Positions 42,821 to 50,859 of a DNA stretch of 64,000 nucleotides are shown piece by piece. The position numbers and the translations under genes are program-made. Position 1 is the first letter of the stretch; every line of letters starts with the position of its first letter. The DNA comes from Leptofilum sp041748655 (GTDB lineage Bacteria > Chloroflexota > Anaerolineae > Promineifilales > Promineifilaceae), in contig JBGTCV010000099.1 of the NCBI GenBank assembly GCA_041748655.1, forward strand, positions 1 to 64,000, given 5' to 3'. The notes under the pieces were generated by a model. It saw only the letters and a program-made list of their open reading frames with translations. It made no database searches and was not told the origin of the DNA.

Positions 42821-42862
42821 ATTGGGTAATTAGGTAATTGCTCAATTACCCAATTACCCAAT
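42821..42862. repeat. Inverted repeat ATTGGGTAATTAGGTAATTG / CAATTACCCAATTACCCAAT
   Basis: Nearly perfect facing arms lie between the two permease genes. The same words occur at 5822-5860, 6549-6600 and 63072-63136, mostly at boundaries between transporter genes. Confidence 0.8.
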
Positions 42863-42883
42863 GATATTCCGTAGGAAAAGTCG

Positions 42884-43867
42884 ATGACTCGCAAACTGTT
42901 AAGCTGGGAAGCACTCTTGCTCTTTGTTTTAATTGTCGTTGTTTTGATGAACGTCAGCCGTTCCCCGTTTTACCTGGGCATCAACAATCAGATCAACTTA
43001 TTTCAGCTTTCCATCGAAAAGATCATCGTGGCGCTGGCCATGACGCTAATCATCATCAATGCCGAAATCGATTTATCGGTAGCCTCGGTGATGGGGTTGG
43101 CAGCCTGCGTGCTGGCATACCTGCACAATCTGGGCCAGCCGTTTTGGTGGGCCATTGTGGCGAGTTTGCTGGTGGGCGCGGCTGCCGGGGCCTTTAACGG
43201 TTTTTGGGTGGCTTATCGGGGCCTGCCTTCGCTGGTGGTGACGCTGGCGGGGCTCATTGGCTATCGCGGGGCGGCCCGCATTTTGCTGGAAGATGCCTCA
43301 ATTGGTGGCTTCCCAGACTGGTTTAATGCGTTAGGGCAGCGGGGCTTCTTAGGGTCGGTGCCGTTTGGGCTGCTGCTGTTTTTTACTGGCGTTGTGGTTG
43401 TGTGGGTGCTGCTGCAACGGTCGGGATACGGCCGTACCCTCTACGTCATCGGCAACAGCGCAGATGTAGCTCGCTACTCTGGCGTCAACGTCCGGCGCGT
43501 CAAAATGAGCCTGTTCATCATCTCCGGCACTGTTGCTGCCCTGGCGGGAGTGCTGCTGGCGGCTCGTTTAGGGGCCGTTCGTGGCAGCACCGCCATCGGC
43601 TTCGAGCTGGATATCATCACGATGGTTTTGCTAGGCGGTGTCTCCATTTTTGGCGGCTCCGGCAGCCTTACCGGCGTGGTGCTGGCGATTCTCATTATTC
43701 TCAATATTCGCAACGGCTTGTCGCTTGTTAATGTTTCTGGCAATACCCAAACCGGTGTTATTGGCTTGCTGCTTATTTTGTCTGTGCTGCTCCCCAACTG
43801 GCTGCAATCTGCCCAAAGTTGGTGGGGGCGTCATAGACAGATGAGCGTCAAAGTCAAAGGAGGCTAG
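42884..43867 (+). CDS. rhaQ: Rhamnose ABC importer permease 2
   Basis: A 327-residue membrane protein, paralogous to the preceding permease. IINAEIDLSVASVMGLAACV, YRGLPSLVVTLAGLIGYRGA and VIGNSADVARYSGVNVRRVK (coupling loop) are the corresponding motifs. Rhamnose importers use two different permeases, in contrast to homodimeric ribose importers, so the pair supports the rhamnose assignment. It ends in a basic tail. The binding-protein gene follows after 70 bases. Confidence 0.9.
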   Translation: MTRKLLSWEALLLFVLIVVVLMNVSRSPFYLGINNQINLFQLSIEKIIVALAMTLIIINAEIDLSVASVMGLAACVLAYLHNLGQPFWWAIVASLLVGAAAGAFNGFWVAYRGLPSLVVTLAGLIGYRGAARILLEDASIGGFPDWFNALGQRGFLGSVPFGLLLFFTGVVVVWVLLQRSGYGRTLYVIGNSADVARYSGVNVRRVKMSLFIISGTVAALAGVLLAARLGAVRGSTAIGFELDIITMVLLGGVSIFGGSGSLTGVVLAILIILNIRNGLSLVNVSGNTQTGVIGLLLILSVLLPNWLQSAQSWWGRHRQMSVKVKGG

Positions 43868-43937
43868 CGTCCGTAAAAAAGTAACAAATTTCGCCCCACC
43901 CCTATTACCCTTTCAATTTTTTAGAGGAGAAACGAAA

Positions 43938-46082
43938 ATGAAGACAATTGGTAAATGGTTTGTAATTTTATTGGTAATATCCTTTTTTGTGGTGGCCTGT
44001 TCATCCGGAACAGATACCGCAACCAGCACCCCCGAAACGACGGAAGAAACGGCACCTGCGGCAGATACGGCCGTAGACACCCCCACAGAAACCGACGAAG
44101 GCGTCATGGCCGATGGTCAGTTCAACGCCATCCTGCTGCCCAAATTCCTGGGCATCCTGGTGTTTGACCAGGCCAACGATGGCGCTCTGGAAGCCGCCAC
44201 CGAACTCGGCACCGCCGCTGGTCTGCAATTTACTGGCCCTACCCCGGAAAACAGCGTCCAGGGTCAGATTGAAATCGTCACCAACGCCGTCACCCAGGGA
44301 GCCGAAGCGATCATGCTCTCCAACAACGCTGGCGACCAGATTGCCCCCGCCGCCCAGGCCGCCCTGGACGCCGGGCTGACCGTCGTCACCTGGGACTCCC
44401 CCATTCCCTCCGCCCAGGGCGAGCAGGTGTTTGTGGCCCAGGTGGACTTTGACGAAACCGGCAAAGTGATGGCCGACATGGCCCTCAGCATCATGGGCGC
44501 AAGCGGTGGCCAATTTGCCGTCCTCTCCGCCAGCCCAGACGCCGCCAACCAGAACGCCTGGATCGCCTCCCTGCAAGACGTGCTGGCCAACGACAGCACC
44601 TACGCCAGCCTGGAACTGGTAGACATCGTCTACGGCAACGACGAATCCGAAGAAAGCTATAACCAGGCACTGGCGCTGGTGGACCAATACCCTGACATGA
44701 AGCTGATCATGGCCCCCACCACGGTGGGCATTGCCGCTGCCGCCAAAGCCATGCAGGACGAAGGGCTGTGTGACGACGTGAAGGTCAGCGGTTTGGGCCT
44801 GCCCGCCGAAATGATAAGCTTTACCCTGAACGGCTGCGCCCCTGAGTTTGCCCTCTGGAGCTTTGTGGACCTGGGCTATCTCACCTACCACCTCACCTAC
44901 AACCTGGCCGTCGGCAACATTGAAGCCGCTGCTGGCGAAACCTTTACCGCTGGCCGCATGGGCAGCTACACCATCGAAGAAGACCCCACCCGCGACGCTG
45001 GCCTGCGCGTTTTGATGGGCCCGTTCACCGTTTACAACGCTTCCAACGTGGAAGCCGCTGCCGGTGGCGCTGAAGTGGCTCCGCTGGAATCTTCCAGCAG
45101 CGATGGCGTCATCGTCGCCGAACCGGGTCAGGCAATGAGCGGTATCTTCTTGCCCAAGTTCCTGGGCATCCTGGTATTTGACCAGGCCAACAACGGGGCG
45201 CAAGAAGCCGCCGCCGAGTTGAGCGCCGTAGGTAACCTGGAATTCACTGGCCCCACCCCGGAAAACAGCGTGCAGGGTCAGATTGAAATTATGACCAACG
45301 CCACTACCCAAGGCGTGGACGCGGTGATGATTTCCAACAACGCAGGCGACCAGATTGCGCCCGCTGCCCAAGCGGCCGTTAATGCAGGACTTACCGTTGT
45401 TACCTGGGACTCCCCCATTCCCTCCGCCCAGGGCGAGCAGGTCTTTGTGGCCCAGGTAGACTTTGACGAAACCGGCAAGGTGATGGCCGACATGGCCCTC
45501 AGCATCATGGGCGCAGACGGTGGCCAATTTGCCGTCCTCTCCGCCAGCCCAGACGCCGCCAACCAGAACGCCTGGATCGCCTCCCTGCAAGACGTGCTGG
45601 TCAACGACAGCACCTACGCCAGCCTGGAACTGGTAGACATCGTCTACGGTAACGACGAATCGGAAGAGAGCTACAACCAGGCGCTGGCGCTGGTAGACCA
45701 ATACCCCGACATGAAGTTGATCATGGCCCCGACGACGGTGGGTATTGCCGCTGCCGCCAAAGCGATGCAGGATGAAGGGCTGTGTGACGACGTAAAAGTC
45801 AGCGGCTTGGGCCTACCCGCCGAAATGGTGAGCTTTACTCTGAACGGCTGTGCCCCAGAGTTTGCCCTCTGGAGCTTTGTGGACCTGGGTTACCTGACCT
45901 ACTACACCACCTATCTCATTGCCACCGGCCAGATGGAAGCCGCACCCGGCGTAACTTTTGAAGCTGGACGTATGGGCACCTACACTATCGAAACCGACCC
46001 CACCCGCGACGCCGGTCTGCGCGTGCTGATGGGGCCGTTTACGGTTTATGATGCGTCGAACGTGGAAGCTGCGTCGCAGTAG
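43938..46082 (+). CDS. rhaS: Tandem-domain sugar-binding lipoprotein of rhamnose importer
   Basis: A 714-residue lipoprotein, about twice the normal length. One lipobox (SFFVVACSS, Cys at about residue 21) and one acidic Thr/Pro linker are followed by two complete ribose-binding-protein-like domains (about residues 58-370 and 398-714). These are joined by a 25-residue Ser/Ala/Glu linker. Both contain LPKFLGILVFDQAN, TGPTPENSVQGQIEI, NNAGDQIAPAAQAA and APTTVGIAAAAKAMQDEG. Central parts are almost identical even at DNA level, so the duplication is recent or kept alike by gene conversion. Both copies look able to bind ligand. The frame is continuous across the junction, so this is a true fusion. 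Confidence 0.92.
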   Translation: MKTIGKWFVILLVISFFVVACSSGTDTATSTPETTEETAPAADTAVDTPTETDEGVMADGQFNAILLPKFLGILVFDQANDGALEAATELGTAAGLQFTGPTPENSVQGQIEIVTNAVTQGAEAIMLSNNAGDQIAPAAQAALDAGLTVVTWDSPIPSAQGEQVFVAQVDFDETGKVMADMALSIMGASGGQFAVLSASPDAANQNAWIASLQDVLANDSTYASLELVDIVYGNDESEESYNQALALVDQYPDMKLIMAPTTVGIAAAAKAMQDEGLCDDVKVSGLGLPAEMISFTLNGCAPEFALWSFVDLGYLTYHLTYNLAVGNIEAAAGETFTAGRMGSYTIEEDPTRDAGLRVLMGPFTVYNASNVEAAAGGAEVAPLESSSSDGVIVAEPGQAMSGIFLPKFLGILVFDQANNGAQEAAAELSAVGNLEFTGPTPENSVQGQIEIMTNATTQGVDAVMISNNAGDQIAPAAQAAVNAGLTVVTWDSPIPSAQGEQVFVAQVDFDETGKVMADMALSIMGADGGQFAVLSASPDAANQNAWIASLQDVLVNDSTYASLELVDIVYGNDESEESYNQALALVDQYPDMKLIMAPTTVGIAAAAKAMQDEGLCDDVKVSGLGLPAEMVSFTLNGCAPEFALWSFVDLGYLTYYTTYLIATGQMEAAPGVTFEAGRMGTYTIETDPTRDAGLRVLMGPFTVYDASNVEAASQ

Positions 46083-46155
46083 TCAGTAATCAGTGGGTCA
46101 GTAATCAGTGTTCAGTTTTTGGACTGGACACTGATTACTGGACACTGAAAACTTT
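46081..46155. repeat. Intergenic repeats (CAGTAATCAGTG / CACTGATTACTG words)
   Basis: Facing AGTCAGTAATCAGTG and CACTGATTACTGGACACTG arms lie between the binding protein and the DUF4037 gene. A hairpin here could lower expression of the enzyme genes relative to the binding protein. This is inference from position. Confidence 0.65.
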
Positions 46156-46161
46156 TGAATT

Positions 46162-47220
46162 ATGGGCGAATCAATTCTCGAAACCAGCCGGTCGTTTTTT
46201 AGCGAAGTGGTGAAGCCAATTCTGGAGGTGCATTTTCCGGAGATTACGGCCGTTACCGCCTTCGGTCTCTTTGGCTACGGCTCGGAAGCGCTGGGGTTAG
46301 ATGACGAATATTCACGCGACCACCACTGGGGGGTGCGCATTGATGCCCTGCTGCCGGGGTCGATAACGGCCGTTCAACAGCAGCAAATCATGGCCACCGT
46401 CAGCGCCAACCTGCCAGAGAGCTATCGCGGCCATTCCCTGTATGCGGCCCATCTGGCCGGGGCGGGGCTGGCGCTGGACACGCTGCCCGGCTTTTTGCAG
46501 CGCACCATTGGCTTGCCGCGCGGGCCGCAAAACCACGTCGAATGGCTGCACATCCCAGAAGAGGACATTACCCACGTCATCAATGGGGAAGTGTGGCACG
46601 ATGAGCGGGGGGAATTTACGGCCGTTCGCCAAACCCTCCAGCAATATTATCCAGAGCCAGTCCGTTTGCGCCGCATCGCCCACTGGTGCCGCTACTTTTC
46701 CGGCATGGGCAGCTACGCCCTCAAGCGGGCCATCCTGCGCGACAACCCATACTACGCCAACATCACCTTTAGCCGGGCCGTGAAGTGGGCCATCCAGCTC
46801 GCCTTCATGCTGGAGCGCACCTACTACCCTTACGACAAATGGATCATGGCCCATTTTGCCCGGCTGCCGCGCCTGGCTGCGCCGCTCAAGCCGCTGGTCG
46901 ATGAAGCGGTTGAGCTGAGCACACCCTGGGAACGCAAGCTGGAACTGCTGGACCAGATGAGCGACGTGCTGGACCAGTTCATGGTCGCCGATGGCGTCAT
47001 CGAACCCCATCCCCAATTTGCCGTCTCGCCCACCTCTGGCTACCGCCTGCTGGAGCACGCCTACGCCGAAATCATCAAAAAGCTGCCCGCCGAGCTGAAG
47101 CCGGTCATACCCGTCTGGGAGCAGGTGCATTGGGAATCGTTCCACAGCCAGTTTGTCGATGGCGTGGACATGGCCGCCTGGGACGAAGCGCTCCAGCTCA
47201 AACCAAAAGATTTGGATTGA
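46162..47220 (+). CDS. DUF4037 protein with nucleotidyltransferase-like N-terminus
   Basis: A 352-residue cytoplasmic protein. AFGLFGYGSEALGLDDEYSR followed by DHHWGVRIDALLP looks like a nucleotidyltransferase core with acidic residues placed after a G-S pair. AIHWCRYFSGMGSYAL-type sequence, NITFSRAVKWAIQLAF and YYPYDKWIMAHFARLP belong to the helical DUF4037 part. DUF4037 has no settled function. Its place inside the rhamnose operon, after the importer and before the hydrolase, suggests cotranscription but does not tell its job. No similar gene is otherwise required for rhamnose use. Confidence 0.78.
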   Translation: MGESILETSRSFFSEVVKPILEVHFPEITAVTAFGLFGYGSEALGLDDEYSRDHHWGVRIDALLPGSITAVQQQQIMATVSANLPESYRGHSLYAAHLAGAGLALDTLPGFLQRTIGLPRGPQNHVEWLHIPEEDITHVINGEVWHDERGEFTAVRQTLQQYYPEPVRLRRIAHWCRYFSGMGSYALKRAILRDNPYYANITFSRAVKWAIQLAFMLERTYYPYDKWIMAHFARLPRLAAPLKPLVDEAVELSTPWERKLELLDQMSDVLDQFMVADGVIEPHPQFAVSPTSGYRLLEHAYAEIIKKLPAELKPVIPVWEQVHWESFHSQFVDGVDMAAWDEALQLKPKDLD

Positions 47221-47238
47221 ACCTTCTGAAAAACAAAC

Positions 47239-47305
47239 TGCGGAGAACGCGGAGAGCGCAGAGAGAAAAGAAAAATCTGGGCCAATCTGCGAAATCTGCG
47301 GATAA
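47239..47305. repeat. Intergenic repeat (GCGGAGAACGCGGAGAGCGCAGAG type)
   Basis: It contains GCGGAGAACGCGGAGAGCGC then AATCTGCGAAATCTGCGG, the same word family as 4368-4431. It fills the gap between the DUF4037 and URO-D-like genes. Confidence 0.7.
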
Positions 47306-47320
47306 ATCTTAGGAGCAAGC

Positions 47321-48313
47321 ATGAACAGCCGAGAACGTGTCATGGCCACCCTGGAACGCCAGCCCACCGACCGCACGCCCATTGATTGCTGGCTGTACCA
47401 GAAGCAGTTTGTGGAAAAGCTCAATGCCGACTACGGCAGCCGGGAGCAGTTTCTGGATGCGTTCAACATCGATATTTTTGTCGGTTTTGTACCGTACCCG
47501 AATCAATTCGGCCGTTTATTCGACGTGTCTGAGCTAAAAGATGTCGATCTGGGCGACCCGCGCCACGAAAAATGGCTCTCCCACACCGATTGGAACTACG
47601 ATTTTGCCGGGCTGAACGTGCGGCAAGCGGTTGAACAGCACGGCGGCAAACGGGCGATCATCGCCCATACCTGGGGCATCATCGAGGGCACCAGCCGCCT
47701 CATCGGCATCGAGAATTGCTGGATGAACCTGGCGGGCGAGCCAAAAAAGATGGCCGCCTGGTTCGACCACTACGCCGACTGGCTGTGTGGCCTGATGGAC
47801 AGCCTGAAAGCGGCCAACGTAGACATCGTCACCCTCAGCGACGATTGGGGCAGCAACCAGACGATGCTCTTTTCGCCGCGCATGTGGCGCAAGCTGATCA
47901 AGCCGTACACCAAGCGCGTGGTGCAGTACGCCATCTCAATCGGACTTTATGTCAATTTACATAGCGACGGCTACATCATGCAGATTTTGGATGACCTGGT
48001 GGAGATTGGCTACCACAGCTGGCATCCGCTGCAAGAAAGTTCGGGCATGGACCCGCAAACGATCAAGGACAGCTACGGCGACAAATTTGTCTGCTACGGC
48101 TCCCTGGACGTCATCGATGGTCTGCTGGCTTACGATGGCGAAGCGCTGACCGAGTACATCGCCAAACGGTTTGCCATTTATGCGCCGGGTGGTGGCTTTA
48201 TTTTTAACACGGGCCACTTTGTGCAGCCCGATATTCCGCCCAAACGGTTGATTCATGCCTACACGGTGGTCAATGAGTTGGCGAAGCAGTATGGCACCCT
48301 TGCTACCCCCTGA
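47321..48313 (+). CDS. Uroporphyrinogen decarboxylase-like (URO-D family) protein
   Basis: A 330-residue TIM-barrel protein. MNSRERVMATLERQPTDRTP is the common N-terminus of URO-D-like proteins found in sugar and methyl-transfer operons, distinct from heme HemE. VTLSDDWGSNQTMLFSPRMW and LHSDGYIMQILDDLVEIGYH follow. GGGFIFNTGHFVQPDIPPK near the end carries the conserved NXGH motif. Relatives include methyltransferases (MtaA/CmuA) and uncharacterised members beside glycoside hydrolases. Its last 23 bases overlap the rhamnosidase start, implying coupled translation, but no step of the pathway needs it. Confidence 0.82.
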   Translation: MNSRERVMATLERQPTDRTPIDCWLYQKQFVEKLNADYGSREQFLDAFNIDIFVGFVPYPNQFGRLFDVSELKDVDLGDPRHEKWLSHTDWNYDFAGLNVRQAVEQHGGKRAIIAHTWGIIEGTSRLIGIENCWMNLAGEPKKMAAWFDHYADWLCGLMDSLKAANVDIVTLSDDWGSNQTMLFSPRMWRKLIKPYTKRVVQYAISIGLYVNLHSDGYIMQILDDLVEIGYHSWHPLQESSGMDPQTIKDSYGDKFVCYGSLDVIDGLLAYDGEALTEYIAKRFAIYAPGGGFIFNTGHFVQPDIPPKRLIHAYTVVNELAKQYGTLATP

Positions 48314-50405
48314 CGCCACGCGCTTGCAGCCGCCGGAAACGGCCGTCTGGATCGCCACCCCCCACCCCTTCGACCTGCACGAGGTATACCTCAATTTCCG
48401 GTCGCCGCTGTGGCAGTGGGATGGCACCGGCAGGGTGACGCTGTGGCTCACGGCTGATTCCCGCTACAAGCTGTGGCTAAACAGCCGTTTCCACCATCGT
48501 GGCCCCGCACGCAGCTGGCCCCACGCCCAAAAAGTAGACGTGCTAGACATTACCGACCAGCTCATCGTGGGTGAAAATTTGTTGGCGGTGCAGGTGTACC
48601 AGCCCGGCTACTCACACTTCAGCACGGTGCATCGCGGCGCCGCTGGGCTGCTGGCCTGGCTGGATGTTGACGGTGAGGTTTGTTTGGTGACAAACGGCCG
48701 TTGGCGCACCCAACGGGATGATTCTTTCGCCAGCGACGTGCCCCGCATCTCCATCTACGGCAGCGGCATTGAGTGGCGCGATTGGCGCAAGGTGGAAGAT
48801 TGGCAAACGGCCGTTTACGACGACAGTCAATGGTCAAACGCCCGCGTGGTGGCCGGAGCCAACGGCCCTATCTGGTCTGGCCTGCAAACGCGAACCACGC
48901 CGCTGCTGGTAGAGCGGGAGGCCTCAATGAGTCTGGTTGAGCATCGCGTAGGGCAGGCTGAGGTGGGTGAATTAACGCATGAAGTAGTGAAGGTGCTGTG
49001 GGAAACCCCCTCCCTAACCCTCCCCCTCAGAGGGGGAGGGGATCAGCTCCCTCCCCCTCAGAGGGGGAGGGCCGGGGTGGGGGTAAGCTGGCTGTACGAT
49101 TTAGGCCGCGCCACCACCTGCCAGGGCTGGGCCAAAATTGAAAACGCCAGCGGCGGCGAACGGCTGGCCATCAGCTACGCCGAAAAGATGGCCGATGGCA
49201 AACTGGTCCTCTCTGACCCCACCACCTACTGCCGGATGCGCCCCACCGATTTTTTCACGCTGCGGCCCGGCAACCAAACCATCGAGCCGTTTGCCCTGCG
49301 CGGCGGACGGTATGTTCTTTTCCAACTAATTGGCGCAGATGAAACCGTTCAACTCAAGCCGCAGGTGCGCCTGGCGGAATATCCGCTCACGATCACCAAA
49401 CCATTGCACACCGGCGACGAGCTGCTGGATGGCATCGTGGCGCTGTGCGAAAACACGCTGCATGCCTGCCTGCAAGACACTTTTGTAGACTGTGTCTGGC
49501 GCGAAAGCTCGCAATGGCTGGGGGATGCGCTGCCACAGGCACTGAGTTTGAGTGCGATGTGTGATGATGAACGGCCGTTACGCACCATTCTCCTCGACAC
49601 CGCCCAAGGCATCTACTCCGATGGCATCCTCCCCAGCGTCGCTCCGGCCGAACTGCACGCCTACACCATCCCCCGCTACAACTGCATGTGGGTAGAACTG
49701 CTGGCCCATTACTGGAACCAGACGAGGGATGAGGCGCTGGTGTGCCAGCTCTGGCCGGCACTCAAGCAGGTGCTCACCGCGCTGCTGGCGCTGCAAAATG
49801 AAGAGGACCTGCTGGTGCATCCGCCGGGCCGCCGCTTTTACATCGACTGGTCGGCCACGGCGCAAAGCGATCCCCATCTGGTATTTAATCTGCACGTCGT
49901 GCTGGCGCTGCAAGTCGCGGCTGAACTGGCCAATAAATTTGAACCGAAGATGACGGCCGTTTGGCAAGCAGCCGCCATCCAGTTACAAAAAAGATGCCGG
50001 GAGAAGTTTGAGGGAAACGGCCGTTTCTACGACGACCAGGCCCACACCACCCACTCCCAGCTGGGTGCGGCGATGGCCCTGCTCGCCGGCGCAGCCACGC
50101 CCGCCGAAGCGGATCGCCTGCTGGAACAAATCATCGCCCGCTCCCTGAACGAGCGGGACGACCACAAAGATGGGGAAATGGTGCTGGCCAGCCCGTTTAT
50201 GCACCATTATCTGTTTGAGGTGTTGGGGAGATACGGCCGTAGCCAAGCCATCCTCGACATCATCAAACTGCGCTGGGGTCGCTGGGTGCGGCAGGACTAC
50301 CCCACCACCTGGGAAAACTGGAACGTCGATTTCCCCGATGGCTCCCAATGCCACGCCTTTTCTGCCCACCCCCGCTATCATCTGGCAAAGATATTTAGTA
50401 AATAG
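48291..50405 (+). CDS. Alpha-L-rhamnosidase-like glycoside hydrolase (GH78 type)
   Basis: Predicted to release L-rhamnose from rhamnosides. From ATG 48291 (MAPLLPPDATRL) it has 704 residues and no signal peptide, so it should act on imported oligosaccharides or glycosides. A beta-rich N-terminal part (about 1-235) precedes a middle beta domain and an alpha/alpha six-barrel from about residue 395. DCVWRESSQWLGDALPQ matches the GH78 D-X3-R-E-X-X-X-W-GD region, and IYSDGILPSVAP and WNQTRDEALV follow. Between the N-terminal part and the middle, residues about 238-263 are encoded by a double GC-rich palindrome that looks inserted. It overlaps the upstream gene by 23 bases. Confidence 0.82.
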   Translation: MAPLLPPDATRLQPPETAVWIATPHPFDLHEVYLNFRSPLWQWDGTGRVTLWLTADSRYKLWLNSRFHHRGPARSWPHAQKVDVLDITDQLIVGENLLAVQVYQPGYSHFSTVHRGAAGLLAWLDVDGEVCLVTNGRWRTQRDDSFASDVPRISIYGSGIEWRDWRKVEDWQTAVYDDSQWSNARVVAGANGPIWSGLQTRTTPLLVEREASMSLVEHRVGQAEVGELTHEVVKVLWETPSLTLPLRGGGDQLPPPQRGRAGVGVSWLYDLGRATTCQGWAKIENASGGERLAISYAEKMADGKLVLSDPTTYCRMRPTDFFTLRPGNQTIEPFALRGGRYVLFQLIGADETVQLKPQVRLAEYPLTITKPLHTGDELLDGIVALCENTLHACLQDTFVDCVWRESSQWLGDALPQALSLSAMCDDERPLRTILLDTAQGIYSDGILPSVAPAELHAYTIPRYNCMWVELLAHYWNQTRDEALVCQLWPALKQVLTALLALQNEEDLLVHPPGRRFYIDWSATAQSDPHLVFNLHVVLALQVAAELANKFEPKMTAVWQAAAIQLQKRCREKFEGNGRFYDDQAHTTHSQLGAAMALLAGAATPAEADRLLEQIIARSLNERDDHKDGEMVLASPFMHHYLFEVLGRYGRSQAILDIIKLRWGRWVRQDYPTTWENWNVDFPDGSQCHAFSAHPRYHLAKIFSK
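49006..49084. repeat. Double GC-rich palindrome inside the rhamnosidase gene
   Basis: CCCTCCCCCTCAGAGGGGGAGGG occurs twice (49018-49040 and 49049-49071), preceded by a CCCTCCCTAACCC arm and followed by GGGGTGGGGG. The reading frame stays open through it and codes for a low-complexity Pro/Leu/Arg/Gly stretch, unlike the flanking globular sequence. Such blocks are normally intergenic. Confidence 0.9.
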
Positions 50406-50471
50406 TGGCTGGTGGCTAGCTGTTCGTTTTTACCAGCCACTAACCACGAACCACTAAAAACTGGAGTTAAA

Positions 50472-50795
50472 ATGAAACGAATCGGGTTCTTGCTCAAAGT
50501 CAAACCAGACATGATAGACGAATACAAAAAACACCACGAAGCCGTCTGGCCCGAGATGCTGGAGGCGTTGAGCAGCCACGGCTGGCACAACTATTCGCTT
50601 TTCATGCGCGAAGACGGCACCCTATTTGGCTACTTTGAAACGCCCGGCAGCTTCCAGGCCGCCCTCGACGGCATGGCTGGCGAAGCCATCAACGCCAAAT
50701 GGCAACAGTTCATGTCGCCCTATTTCGAGTCTCCTGATGGGGCACATCCCGACAAAACCATGGTGGAACTCGAAGAAGTGTTCCACCTCGATTAA
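50472..50795 (+). CDS. rhaM: L-rhamnose mutarotase
   Basis: Interconverts alpha- and beta-L-rhamnose so that the isomerase receives its preferred anomer. The 107-residue protein has MKRIGFLLKVKPDMIDEYKK followed by HHEAVWPEMLEAL, including the conserved catalytic His, then a strand GWHNYSLFM and C-terminal TKPWWN-like KTMVELEEVFHLD. The size equals that of E. coli RhaM. ATG 50472 is chosen because the 20 extra codons upstream lie in an intergenic repeat. It is located directly before rhaA. Confidence 0.94.
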   Translation: MKRIGFLLKVKPDMIDEYKKHHEAVWPEMLEALSSHGWHNYSLFMREDGTLFGYFETPGSFQAALDGMAGEAINAKWQQFMSPYFESPDGAHPDKTMVELEEVFHLD

Positions 50796-50859
50796 CCGTC
50801 TCTTTCCAGATTGGTCCAATCTTCGAGATTGGACCAATCTCACACGACAGGAAGCAATT

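Noticed and set aside
44001..45701. 566-codon open frame antisense to the tandem binding-protein gene
   Set aside because: It is a shadow of the high-G+C repeat-containing plus-strand gene. It has glycine/histidine/valine-rich low-complexity sequence and no motifs or ribosome binding site.
50626..50859. 78-codon extension of rhaA
   Set aside because: It overlaps rhaM in another frame; the RhaA N-terminus begins exactly at ATG 50860.
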